Part shown: positions 35,691-47,263 of the stretch, piece by piece
How positions within the stretch are numbered: position 1 is the first letter of the stretch
How the letters are laid out: the number at the start of each line of letters is the position of its first letter
NCBI GenBank assembly: GCA_020631735.1
Contig: CM036162.1
Span: 95,218,401 to 95,282,400, forward strand
Reading direction: 5' to 3'
From: Saccharum officinarum
Lineage: Eukaryota; Streptophyta; Magnoliopsida; Poales; Poaceae
Length of the DNA stretch: 64,000 nucleotides
Notes under the pieces: generated by a model
Told to the model about the DNA's origin: nothing
Databases searched by the model: none
The model's input: only the letters and a program-made list of their open reading frames with translations
Translations under genes and position numbers: made by a program

Positions 35691-36476
35691 CGAGTGGATG
35701 AAGTTATAGATAGGTGCAAGTGAGACAAAGTAGGATTGATGCAACTACTATCATAGGAGTGGAATTTATGCGATACAGAGAGTTTGTCTTAATGGTATTT
35801 TTCGTTTTTGTTGTTGGGTTTGCACTGAATTTGTTTGTGCAAGTGGCATTTTCACTGTACTAGTGTAGTCATCGGTGAAAAATATTGTACTTTGGTTTTG
35901 ATTTGAAAGGTTCTAAAGGAACTCATAGCTTGAAAATCTAATGCCAACTGGAAGACTGTTTGACTATCATGGTGTCCTGAAACTGCGCAGATAAATGCTG
36001 ATAATTTATAGAGGACAGCCGCCATTGCTCAGGTTAAGGACATCACTGCTCTTCCCTCTTGGACCTCAAAGGCTGAGACAAAAGAAGTGCTCGCCATCAC
36101 CATGTGTCCATGTTGCCAAAACATGATAACAAGAGTGGTTTCAGATTTCAGAGTTCAGGCCAGTCACGCAGCATCAGTCTGAGATTTCGGTGTGGAAAAA
36201 TTGTCATAGATAAGTCTGCTCACCAGACAATCCCATGGATGAAGTCACATCTGAATAGATACAGATAGGAAACAAACGAAAATTGGAGTTATTGCTCTGC
36301 AGCCACCAACAAGACTAGAGATGGGTAGAAATTCAACACTTCAGCTGGTAGTCACAAGGGAAAGAATCTTTTAAACGTCGCAAAGATTACTATATAACAT
36401 GACCAAGAGAAAACCCAATTTTTTTCTTAATCAGAGTAGTCATCACTCAGCAGACTGCAGTGCAGAGCAGGACAAG

Positions 36477-38082
36477 ATGTTTCCTTTCGTACTCGCGGCC
36501 GCCGGCGTGCTTATCGTCTTCCTCTATGCCGTCAAGAACCGTCGAGGCAGCAAGCTCCCGCCATCACCTCCGTCGCTGCCGCTGATCGGTCACCTCCACC
36601 TCATCGGCCGCCTCGCGCACCGCTCCCTGCGCGATCTGCAAATTCGCTACGGCGGGAGCGGTGGCCTCCTCTACCTGCAGCTCGGGCGCAGGCGGACCTT
36701 GGTGGTGTCCACTGCCGCGGCGGCAGCGGACCTGTTCAGGAACCACGACCTCGCCTTCGCCTCCCGCCCGCACAGCGTGTCCGGTGACAAGATGATGTAT
36801 GGCTGCAACAACGTGTCGTTCGCGCCAACTGGCGCCGGGGCAAGAAGATCGCCACGGTCCATCTCCTCTCCCAGCGGCGCGTGGAGTCGTTCGCGCCCGT
36901 GCGGGCCGCCGAGGTGGCAGCTCTCGTCGCACGTACCCGCCCTGCCGCGGAGGCGGGGGAGGCCGTGGAGCTGAGGGAGCTCCTGTACGGCTACACCAAC
37001 GCGGTGATCACACGCGCGGCCACCGGTGCTGCCGGGGCAACAGCAGAGAGGCTGAAACAGCTGTTGGGGAACTCCGCGGCGCTGATGGTGGGCTTCCAAC
37101 CGGAGGATGTGCTGCCGGACGGGCCGGCGAGGTTTGTGAGATGGGCGACGGGCCTCGACAAGAAGCTTGACGACATGGCCGAGGCGTGGGACGAGTTCCT
37201 GTCCGAGATAGTGGCCGCACACAAGGAGAAGAGGGGTGGCGATGCAGGGGAGGAGGATGAGGACTTCTTGGATGTCTTGCTTCGTCTGAGGGAAGAAGGC
37301 GTCGATGGGCTCGAGCTCACAGACGATCGCATCAAAGGCACCCTCGAGGTCATCTTCGCAGAAATGCTGTTTTAATTTCTCAACAAATAGTATCAACTAA
37401 TATTGTTCTCCTGATCCGTGCTCGATTCTTGCCGCTTCTGCAGGACATGATAGGCGGCGGGACTGAAACAACCATCCAAACGCTGGAATGGACCATGGCA
37501 GAGCTCATCGCCAGCCCGCGGGTGATGGCCAAGCTCAAGGACGAGATCGCGCGAGTCGTCACCGCCGATCAGCCGACCATCTCGGAGTCGGATCTCAACA
37601 GAATGGAATACTTGAAAGCAGTGTTCAAAGAGGTGCTCCGGCTCCACGCGCCGTTGCCGCTCCTCGTGCCGCACGAATCGACGGCACCCGCCGTCGTGCA
37701 GGGCTACGAGATCCCCACCAAGACCGGGCTCTACATCAACGTGTGGGCGATCGGGAGGGACCCGGCGGCGTGGGACGCGCCGGAGGAGTTCCGCCCGGAG
37801 CGGTTCGTGGGCAGCAGCTCCCCGGTGGACTTCAGAGGGACCGACTACCAGTTCATCCCGTTCGGCGCCGGTCGGAGGATCTGCCCCGGCATCAGCTTCG
37901 CGCTGCCGGTGTTGGAGCTCGCAGTCGCCAGCCTCATGCGCCATTTCGACTGGGAGCTCCCCGCTGGCATGCACCTGGCGGACCTCGACATGAGCGAGGC
38001 GCCGGGGCTGATGACGCCGCGGCGGGTTCCTCTTGTCCTAGTCCCCAAGTGCAAGACGCTCGTTCAGGCAGCACTGCAGTAG
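36477..38082 (+). pseudogene. Cytochrome P450, right-arm copy with 1-bp frameshift
   Basis: Exons 36477-37348 and 37444-38082. Exon 1 is one base shorter than the left-arm exon because one C of a CCC run is missing near 36825, within the codons for FAPNWRR, so the frame is lost at about residue 117. The remaining sequence keeps the I-helix, ExxR and heme motifs in the right frame relative to each other. As with the glucanase, the loss is in a short homopolymer. Confidence 0.85.
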
Positions 38083-38327
38083 CACAAGGGTTTGATGATG
38101 TGCCTCCATGGTTACCGAGGTTTGTCTACTGAGAAGTTGTGGATCATGCAAAATTCAAGAACGTTGGTTACCAAAAAATCGGTCTCTGGTTAACAGCAGT
38201 ACTTTTTTTTTGAGGATGGTTAACAGCAGTACTTGGCCTGATTCTCCGTGGACTAGGCTGGACAGTGTTTGGCCTTTCACATTTAGTCATGGCGCATCAA
38301 TGACAATTGGCCTACGCCATCATCTCA

Positions 38328-38438
<111 letters not shown>

Positions 38439-39175
38439 AGATATCTCGCATATTGCTGCGGAGACTGCAAATAATTTGAAATATTGTATAAAGGTTTAAA
38501 CCGTCTTTTGGCTAATAGTTGAAAGACTAGGGCTATGCCCTATAATTCTAAAAAAATGAAATTAAATGGAAGTAGACCCTGTTTATTTCGCTAAATTTGG
38601 CTGCTGCAGATGCGGATACTGATTTGTTGTAAGAGAAAAATAATGTTGCTTCGCTAAAAAGTAGTTATGAAGTAGTGCTGAAAAACAGGGCGAATGTGAA
38701 TAACTTGCAATAAGATGTTGAAAGTTAGAACACGAAATGACTATTAGAGTGTCAACAATATATTTGGACCACAACAGTCCAAATAGCTGGTAGTTATGGT
38801 CAGCCTCACAATGTTCAGCTGAGTCTAGAAATTATGTTGGGATGGAGAAGCAGCGAAGAAAATTGCCTCTCGCCCAACCACGGCTTGCCCAGATACGCAA
38901 GATAATATAAGCACTGTATACATATGATTTTTTTATTACCTCTGGCGTGTCCATAGCACTCCTTGTAGCTTTTGTTATCTCTTGCCTATAAACTACCTCC
39001 ACAGTGTTCCAGATAGCTTATACAAAAGTATTTAAATGCTTATGGGTCTACCTTCTAGCCACATTGTGGATGCCTTTATTGCGAGAGAACAGAATGGTCA
39101 CTTGGTCAGTGAGTGATGATGTGAATAGTTTGCATGTTAGAAAAGACTTATAGTGGAGATTAGTTTTATACGTCC

Positions 39176-39275
39176 NNNNNNNNNNNNNNNNNNNNNNNNN
39201 NNNNNNNNNNNNNNNNNNNNNNNNNNNNNNNNNNNNNNNNNNNNNNNNNNNNNNNNNNNNNNNNNNNNNNNNNNN
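39176..39275. other. Assembly gap, 100 N
   Basis: Exactly 100 N. The left side ends five bases inside the position of the Stowaway MITE seen at 5944-6197. The right side begins inside another MITE-like end. Confidence 0.99.
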
Positions 39276-39348
39276 AATTTTTGCCAAATAACAACGAAAA
39301 GTGCTACAGGAATTTTTCTCCAAAAATTTTCACAACTAAACGGGCCTT
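39276..39348. mobile_element. Right end of a MITE, cut by the gap
   Basis: The sequence closes with aaattttcacaactaaacgg followed by gcctta, resembling the right end of the MITE at 63266-63509 (which ends aactaaacaaggcc). The rest of the element would lie in the gap. Confidence 0.5.
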
Positions 39349-39357
39349 ACTAAAAAA

Positions 39358-39551
39358 TGTTATAACTCACCAATTAAAAAAATTAAATTAAATTCTGATT
39401 GCATTATTAAATTCGTTTCAATAAATTCTTCAAAATAAGATATCACATGGATATATTTAAATAAAGTGTCAAGTGAGCCCTACAATAAATAGAGAATGAT
39501 ATAGAGGATGGATGAGTGTAGAAGAATTGAGTATAGATAGAGAATCTTGAT
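39358..39551. repeat. Dispersed repeat, inverted partner at 49672-49861
   Basis: About 190 bp containing aaattcgtttcaataaat, atggatatatttaaataaag and atgatatagaggatggatg. The reverse complement occurs at 49672-49861 inside the hAT element with roughly 10-15 percent differences by eye. It is non-coding and probably a MITE family. Confidence 0.6.
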
Positions 39552-39788
39552 TACTAGTATTATCAGAGAATGATATAGAGATGATTTGAATTGAGTGCGG
39601 ATTAGTCTTTTCTCCTCCCTCCTCGCCCCCTCTCTCATCACACTTCACACACCAATCCCCTCCCCAACAAGGAAGCGAAGCGCACGCACACTGCCCTCCG
39701 GGCTCCGGCGACGGCGAGGCCCCGCCGCCGGCGGATCGGATCGGTTGGGATCCGGATCCGGATCAGCACTGACATCGCCGCGCCGGAG

Positions 39789-42700
39789 ATGCCGACCCCT
39801 AAGCAGCGGCTCCCCTACTCCACCTCAGGCGGGGGCGGAGGAGGGAGGCGCGCCGCCTCCGGCTCCGCCGCGCTGCCCCCCGTGGTGGTCCTCGTGTTCC
39901 TCTTCGTGGTCGCGCCTTCGCTCTTCTTCGTCGTGCGCAATGGCGGTCGCGGCCACGTCCACGTAGCCTCCGGTCCGATTTGCATCCCCTCCTTCAGAGC
40001 CCCTGTTGTTTGTGTCGCCGCGAGGTGTTTAATTCTGCGCTGCCTTATGCGATGTGCGCCTAGATTGGGTGGAACTTGGTGGAATTTGTCTAGAGTTTAG
40101 GATTGATGCGCTCTCCAGCCGTAGTCTGATGCGTCTTAGTTGGATAAGGGGATCATCTGTGTAGTTTCAGAGCGGTTTAGGGATTTTATATTAGTATCCG
40201 CTGTGCTGTTGCTTGATTTCCCGTTTGGATGGAAACTGTGTCGGTGGAACATGGTGCTCTAAGGAAATGAACCCTAGGGATTGCAGGAATTATTATCCCC
40301 CGTCACTCAGATATTATTGGATTGCAGGAATTGTTATCCCTTATATGTTGCTGTTGCTAGGTTGTCGGTGTACATGTGATAAGTGGGTAGCGATAGGCTA
40401 CAACAACAACAACATAGCCTTTTGTCCCAAGCAAGTTGGGGTAGGCTAGGGTAGCGATAGGCTAATGTTGTAGAAATTGAAGTGCCTGCATACAATAGTG
40501 AGCTAACAAAACTATAATGAAACTGAATAATGGGTGGTCGTAAGCATGCTGAACAATCTATGGCATTGCCATTGTTGTTGGAAATGTAGTATTATCGATG
40601 AAAAACAATGCGTATGATTCCACATTATTTGGTTGTTAGGTGTAAGAACAATGTATGTCGATTTAGTTTGCTCCTAAGTGAAAGCTCTCTAACCTTGACC
40701 AAGTTTATAGAAAAATACACCAAAATCTACAACATTAAATTAGTTTAATTAAAAATCACCATAAAATGTCTTGTCAGTCTATTTATTTGATGTTCTAGAT
40801 GTTAATATATTTTTATCTGAACTTGGCCAAAGTTAGACATGTTTGACTTATGACCAAACTAAAACGACATACATTTTGGAAGAAGGGAGCATTTTTTTGT
40901 GAATTAGAACACTGCACTATCTGAATGCATTGTTTTACCTGAAATAGGTAAGCATTGACATATTTTGTTTACCTGCAGATCCCAAGGGCAAGAATGGCGA
41001 TCAGGTAGTTACCAACCCTGAAAGGTTTCAATTGCTTAATGAGCGTAGTTTTTGACGATTCATTTCATCTTTTGAATTGCCTTGCAGGAAGCAGCAGCAA
41101 TGAAGAACCTCAAATCTATTTTGCCTAAGGAGGTCAGAACGTCTTGTGACCAGCCCTTCAAGGGTTTCAATTGCTTAATGAAAAATACTTTCAATTTTTC
41201 ACATTGCACATATGCTTCTTAGCTTAAACAGTAGTTGCTGACTTCTCCCATCATACTAATACTAAGTCCAGAGGTTCTACTTTTCAATTACGTGTGTGTA
41301 GCTTATGCACCAAACTAATTCAATGGAAACCATATATTTAGACCTCGTTAATCACCTGTTTTTTATCTCATTCTTAGCAACTATTGTTATTTCCCTATCT
41401 TATGTAGTTATCTGTTATAGAAAATATTATTCCCAGCCTAGTCTGTTTGACTAACCTTGTTCCACTATTTTGGTGTGTTTTCTGTATTTGCCGTTCTTCC
41501 ATTTCCTCTTCTTTTTGTTTTCTGTTTCCCTTCCCTTTTCTTTCTTTTGTTTGGGTCCAAACTTTTTATTTGATCTTTTCTTTTCTTAATTTAATGCAGG
41601 CAGTCCTCCTGCCCGTTTGGGAAAATTTTTAATTTTTTATTTTCATTATTAGCATTGTTTTCAAGTCGTCCGATTAATCGCGATTAATCGTCCTGGTCGG
41701 TCCCAGGTGACTGATCAGGGGTACTGTGGACCTGTACAAGTCGTCCGATTAATCGCGACTAATCGTGATTAATCGTCCTGGTCAGTCCCAAGTCGACCAG
41801 TTCGACTAGACGACCTGAAAACATTTATTTAGCTTATTGACTACTGGCTGTACTATTGCAGTCTCATGTTTGTGTTAATTCAGTAACTAGTATTTATCAT
41901 GTTGGTTGCGTCTGAAACAGCCATTAATTTTTTTTTGTGTCCTTAATTTCTTTGTGTTTGGACTTTTTTTTTTGTCTTCAGGTGTTTGATGCTATAACTG
42001 CTAGTCAACAAGAATCAGGTACATTGAGTCTTGATTTTTTTAGGAATCATGCATCTCCCTCTTGGAAAACTGATGATCTAGTCACCGAGAAGAGCATGGA
42101 TGTCGATGACAAGGCTAAAGCTGAAAACAGTTTGCCAGAACATGATCTACCAACAAATAGATCACCCAAAGATCCAGGTACTAAAATAAACATGAATATC
42201 AAAACCTATTATTGCTTCTCTGCTTATGTAAGCCAGGAAATAAAGTGTTTTTTAATGTAGACGAACATCAAGTTGATACAGCAGCAAAAGTTGCTCGAAG
42301 GGTAACAGTACTATCCTTGTATACAAATCGCCTTGTTTTGGTCTCTGTTGGTACACATTTCTTACGTCTTTTTTACTTGCCTGTATACTGTAGAAACTTA
42401 GGGAGAAAAGGCGTGAGAAGAGAGCAATGGATTTGGTTCGTAAAGATGATGAAGCGCGTGTTAAGCTGGAGAATGCTGCTATTGAGCGATCAAAAGCTGT
42501 CGATTCTGCTGTGCTTGGAAAATACAGCATATGGCGAAAAGAGAATGAGAACGAGAATTCAGACTCTACAGTTAGGCTGATGAGGGACCAAGTTATTATG
42601 GCTCGTGTCTATTCTGCGCTTGCTAAATCAAAGGACAAGAGCGATCTATATCAAAAACTGCAGACCCGAATCAAGGAAAGCCAGCGGGCTGTTGGAGAGG

Positions 42701-44238
42701 CTTCTGCTGATGCTGACCTGCATCACAGGTGTGCATCTGCTTCACTTCTTTCCTTATTCTGGGAAAAACTGTTTCTTACTTTGCTCCTTTAACCATCTAT
42801 GTTGCAGCGCACCTGAGAAAATCAGAGCAATGGGTCAAGTTTTATCAAAGGCTAGAGAAGAACTTTATGATTGTATGGCAATCACTCAGAGACTAAGGGC
42901 TATGCTTCAGTCAGCTGATGAACAGGTCAGGAGCTTGAAGAAACAGAGTACATTTCTTAGTCAGTTGGCTGCAAAGACAATTCCAAACAGCATTCACTGC
43001 TTGTCTATGCGTTTGACAATTGATTACTATCTCCTCCCCTTGAGGAACGAAAATTCCCAAGGAGTGAAAATTTAGAAAACCCAAATCTCTATCACTATGC
43101 ACTTTTCTCAGATAATGTCTTGGCAGCCTCTGTTGTTGTGAACTCGACCATCATGAATGCTAAGGTATTTTGCATGTACTTTTAGTCAATTACTCGATTG
43201 CGCTCCACTAAGTAGTTTCTAACATTGATGTTTGGATTGACCTTTTCAGGAACCAGAGAAACATGTTTTCCATCTTGTGACTGACAAGTTAAACTTTGGA
43301 GCCATGAACATGTGGTTTCTGCTGAACCCACCTGGCAAGGCCACCATCCATGTTGAGAATGTGGACGAATTTAAGTGGTTGAACTCATCATACTGTCCTG
43401 TGTTGCGGCAACTTGAGTCTGCTGCGATGAAAGAGTACTATTTCAAAGCTGATCGTCCCACCACTCTCTCAGCAGGTTCTTCGAACCTAAAGTATCGGAA
43501 CCCCAAGTACCTCTCTATGCTGAACCACTTGAGGTTCTATCTCCCAGAGGTCTATCCAAAGTTGGATAAGATACTCTTCCTCGACGATGACATAGTTGTG
43601 CAGAAAGATTTGACAGGGTTGTGGGATGTTGATCTTAATGGAAAGGTCAATGGTGCTGTGGAAACCTGTGGGGAGAGTTTCCACCGTTTTGACAAGTATC
43701 TTAATTTTTCAAATCCACACATTGCTCGGAACTTTGATCCAAATGCATGTGGCTGGGCTTATGGGATGAACATCTTTGATCTGAGGGAGTGGAAGAAGAA
43801 AGATATTACTGGGATCTACCACAAATGGCAAACTATGGTGAGAATTCAGTTCTTGTTACTGTATTGCGTGATTTACAAAAAACTGTTTTACAGATCTGTA
43901 CATTCTTAGTTAAACTCATTATATCTCACATAATCCTCCTCTGTTCTGTTCTGTTCTTTTAGAATGAAGACAGAGTTCTTTGGAAGCTTGGGACACTTCC
44001 GCCTGGCCTCTTGACATTCTACAAGTTGACGCACCCACTGGACAAGTCATGGCATGTTCTTGGATTAGGATACAACCCAAGCATAGACCGTTCAGAGATA
44101 GACAGTGCTGCTGTTGTTCATTACAATGGAAACATGAAGCCATGGTTGGAGCTAGCAATGACCAAGTACCGACCATATTGGACCAAGTATATCAAGTATG
44201 ATCACCCTTACATCCGTGGATGCAACTTGAGTGAGTAG
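39789..44238 (+). CDS. Galacturonosyltransferase (GAUT), GT8 family, apparent 1-bp frameshift
   Basis: Nine exons: 39789-39972, 40979-41004, 41088-41132, 41982-42177, 42261-42301, 42394-42728, 42808-43164, 43250-43837 and 43963-44238, all GT-AG, about 682 residues if one missing base is allowed for. The N-terminus has a short cytosolic part and a single transmembrane anchor (VVVLVFLFVVAPSLFFVV), as in type II Golgi enzymes. A charged stem follows, then the GT8 domain with the metal-binding LDDDIVVQKDLTGLW, CGWAYGMNIFDL, GLGYNPSID and HYNGNMKPWLE. The length suits GAUT1/3/4-like proteins, which add galacturonic acid to homogalacturonan in the Golgi. In exon 7, near 43042, one G is missing compared with the family sequence (a Leu-Glu-Glu run), putting 30 codons out of frame. 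This is either a sequencing error or a real lesion. Confidence 0.9.
40385..40464 (-). mobile_element. 5'-truncated Au-type SINE with 16-bp target duplication
   Basis: A 48-bp insert (40401-40448) is flanked by perfect 16-bp direct repeats GGGTAGCGATAGGCTA (40385-40400 and 40449-40464). On the minus strand the insert ends in tatgttgttgttgttg after ccccaacttgcttgggac, which matches the 3' end of the plant Au SINE as I remember it. It lies in intron 1 of the GAUT gene. Confidence 0.75.
41656..41823. mobile_element. MITE in GAUT intron 3
   Basis: Ends tgttttcaagtcgtc and gacgacctgaaaaca form a 15-bp inverted repeat with one mismatch. Inside, cgtccgattaatcgcga occurs twice in direct orientation. 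No clear target duplication was found. Confidence 0.6.
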
Positions 44239-44726
44239 ATAGTCGTGCTGAAACTGACAGATGAGGAAGAGCCTGTTGACAGAAGTGTTCTACTGAAGCT
44301 CTTGATTGCTTGCTACGAAGAGTCTCTCTGAATGTTCTCTTGGTTTGAAGCTTTGCATTCCTCTTCCTCCCCTTCTCTCTCTTGAAACATTACTTGTTTT
44401 TTTGTTTTTTATTATTCAATTTTTTATAGTTATATTATTAGTTGTAGTTATATTTTGCCGTCAAAATTAGCAGGAGAAAAGCTTCTAAAATGTGCTTATG
44501 CGGCTGGTGTCGCGTGCTGCTTAGAGTTATGTCTAGAGAATTGAGTGTTGCCGGAATTGGATTGCCTTTTGTATCAGATGATATAAAGTAGGAGTACAAG
44601 CCAAAGCGAAAGGCATGGGTTAACCCTGAGTCCTGACCAATGTAAAACTATTTCCTCTACAGTATCAAGAAATGCTGGTATCCATTTGATGATAACTGGT
44701 GTTGTAACTAATCTTGTGTTTCTCGG

Positions 44727-46169
44727 TCATGTGTTGCATGGTGCGCCTGTAGCGCCGTCCTTCCTTGAGCCACAGCCACCACGCGTCCAACCTGATGCTC
44801 CTAGCCCCAGGGACTTGTTCGCCAAAGGACCAGTCGACACGGGCTCAACGTATCCGAAGGTGCGGAGGATGTACCGTCCGCCGCCGCTTACCGGGCAATC
44901 AGCTCGAGCCTTTTCCAAGTTCCGATCAACCGTCTCGCCATGGCCCTCTTTCAGGCGCTCACGGTATAAGGGTAGCTCCACGATGCCCAGGATGGCGGCG
45001 ACCACCTCCTGCTTGACGCGCGCGCGGTCCTCTCCTCGGCCGCACGGTGAAGCTGCGTCACTCAGCGTCTTCACGGCGCCCCTGCCTTCCACCAGTATCT
45101 TCTCCCCGGCGCGCTCGATGCTCGACACTCCGCGCTCCTTGATCCTGTGCGCGTACAGCGCCCCGTCCTCCCCCTGCAGCAGCAAGTCGCCGTGCCGCAC
45201 GGCGTGCGGCCCAGGCACGTGCCGCGGCTTGCCGCGCAGCTGCACCCTGCGAGAGAGGCTCCACCGGCCGTCGTCCCCGAGGCGCCACATGTTGATGTCG
45301 TCGTTGGACGCGGCGAACGGCTCGCCGGAAGTCGGATTGTGCCTCACGCTGGTGACCACGCACGGCGCCGCGTCCGCATCCAGCAGCCGGCAGTAGAGCG
45401 GCCTCCGGTGGACGTCGAACGGCGGGGGCTCGACCAGCGTGGCCTCCTCTTGGCTCAGATGAAAGCGGACGAGTCTGGCTCTCGCCACCTCGTAATGTGT
45501 GAGCCAGTACACTGCGCCGGCGGCGGCCAGGCAGCACGCGGCAGCACCGGGAGCGCGTACGGGCCTCCAGTACTTGTCTCCTACTCTGTGCACGTACACC
45601 ACCCCTTTCTTCTCCGTGGAAACGGAACTCGCGGTCTTGTAGTCGTGTGGGACGTGCACGATCTTGTACAGCTTAGTGGTCGCGTCGAAGCCGAGGCAGT
45701 ACGCGCGCGGGTCGCGCCGCGTGCTCGTGCACGGCGACGGCGGCAGGGCGAGCGACTCGCCGGTGGCCGGGTTGGAGATCCTGACGGCGCAGCTGCGCAC
45801 GTCGAGGAGGCAGAGCAGGCCGCCGCAGGTTCCGATCATGTCAACCGATGTGCCCGCCGTGAACTTGGCCGTGACGGCCCACTGCTCGTCGAGCACGAGG
45901 CCGCGGCCGGGCCGTGGCTTGGCGCCGCCGAGCACCGGGGGAAAGAACACGACCGTGTGCGTCGGCGCCTTTTGGCTACCATCCGGCGCGCGGTCCTCGC
46001 GGGGGCTAGCATCAGCGCCGTCGTCGTGCGGCGTTGCCGATCGGCCGGTGGCACCGAGTGCGGTGGGCGCCGGAGCTTGCCGCATCTGCCGGAGCACACA
46101 AATGGGCAGTGGCTCGAGGCGTCCAGGGGCCTGGCCGTGTCCCGCGGTGGAATCAGAGTGGAGTTGCAC
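44727..46169 (-). CDS. F-box-associated-domain protein without a visible F-box
   Basis: A single 480-codon exon. Residues ~105-390 read as a plant F-box-associated interaction domain: GTCGGLLCLLD, ISNPATGESLALPPSP, YCLGFDATTKLYKIVHV, YWRPVRAPG, GAVYWLTHYE, INMWRLGDDGRWSLSRRVQL, GDLLLQGEDGALYAH. Such proteins are usually SCF ubiquitin-ligase substrate receptors. The N-terminal ~70 residues are Pro/Ala/Arg-rich and lack the hydrophobic F-box helices, so the F-box may have been lost, may lie in another frame or exon, or may be missing through sequence error. A TATA-like motif lies upstream at 46245-46252. High GC3 fits a grass gene. Confidence 0.75.
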   Translation of the reverse strand: MQLHSDSTAGHGQAPGRLEPLPICVLRQMRQAPAPTALGATGRSATPHDDGADASPREDRAPDGSQKAPTHTVVFFPPVLGGAKPRPGRGLVLDEQWAVTAKFTAGTSVDMIGTCGGLLCLLDVRSCAVRISNPATGESLALPPSPCTSTRRDPRAYCLGFDATTKLYKIVHVPHDYKTASSVSTEKKGVVYVHRVGDKYWRPVRAPGAAACCLAAAGAVYWLTHYEVARARLVRFHLSQEEATLVEPPPFDVHRRPLYCRLLDADAAPCVVTSVRHNPTSGEPFAASNDDINMWRLGDDGRWSLSRRVQLRGKPRHVPGPHAVRHGDLLLQGEDGALYAHRIKERGVSSIERAGEKILVEGRGAVKTLSDAASPCGRGEDRARVKQEVVAAILGIVELPLYRERLKEGHGETVDRNLEKARADCPVSGGGRYILRTFGYVEPVSTGPLANKSLGLGASGWTRGGCGSRKDGATGAPCNT

Positions 46170-46244
46170 GCTTGGGCTGAGCTCGGCTCTCCTGCTTGGA
46201 ACGTTCTACGATTACGAAGTCCAGAAAAGAAGTGCATGCGCCAA

Positions 46245-46252
46245 TTTTATAC
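46245..46252 (-). promoter_or_regulatory. Putative TATA box of the F-box-associated gene
   Basis: The minus strand reads gtataaaa about 80 bp before the ATG at 46169. Confidence 0.4.
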
Positions 46253-46379
46253 ACGGTGCAGTAGGAGATCAACGGATCACGCTCCTGGCATGATTAGTAG
46301 CCGGCGTAGTACGAAATGTGTAAACAGTATTTGTTTTTTTCTAAAGAAAGATTAGTAGTAATCGTCAGTCGTCACGATT

Positions 46380-47263
46380 GATTCAGTTACTCACGCAGCG
46401 TGCAGGCTTGAGCTTTCCCACACGACCCAACCGTAACATGGACGCTGATCCCATTATTTTTAGATAGACAATAGTCAGACCGTTTCCTTTCAACCTTAAA
46501 CAATGCTGCCGGTCTATTTTTGCTTGCGAAGGAATGCTAAAGAATAATGATGTGTGTGTGATGTGTCAGTCATTGTGCCAAGAGCAATATTTTGGAGAAA
46601 CGAGTTCATCACGCGAAGAGAGTGAGAGTTATGAATTCCAAAACAAATTGTTGTTGGCATGCAAGCTCATCTCCCCATCATGAACCTCTTGCTTTCCTTT
46701 TTTTTTTTTGGAAAAATTGAAGGTCAAATGACCTTATGACCTTGTTGAAAATAGGAAGGTAATATGCTGGGGACTCTATTTTTACAAACATTTTTTAAAA
46801 GGTATAACCATCCTCATTTTCATTCACGTCACAATGGAAATACAAGAGGTTCATGATGGGTTGTAACCCGGTCTGATAGGGGGCGCTCTATGGCTGATCA
46901 ACTCTGATAGAAACAGGACGTACACCAAGAATGTGGACACAAGTTAGGGTACAATCTCTTTGAGTGGGCAGCAATACCCATGGATCGTATTGCTTTTTAT
47001 GAATTTGCTGGATTTTAATTGGGTTGGGCTCAATTTTATTCAATTAAAACCATTAAATCTTAGGGTCCATATTAAATGCTAGGTGTAATAAAATCTTAGT
47101 CTCGCATGGGAATCTGACCAAAGGTTAATTGGACTTAAATATGTGACAGCTGGATACACCCGCTTTGAAGCTGAGACAAAAAAATGCTACATGCACATGC
47201 AGACGCGCCAAGATGCGCACAGGGGAGGTAAAGCCCACCACAACACCATGATGTGGTGTCGGG
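46380..47263. other. Intergenic, no gene recognised
   Basis: AT-rich DNA with a T run near 46697-46710 and no coding signal I can support. Confidence 0.4.

Noticed and set aside
36399..36476. Upstream in-frame ATG of the right-arm P450
   Set aside because: The left arm does not keep this extension, and the downstream ATG gives the standard membrane anchor.
45147..46355. 402-codon plus-strand ORF opposite the F-box-associated gene
   Set aside because: The minus strand has clear family motifs, while the plus frame is Arg/Ala-rich with none.
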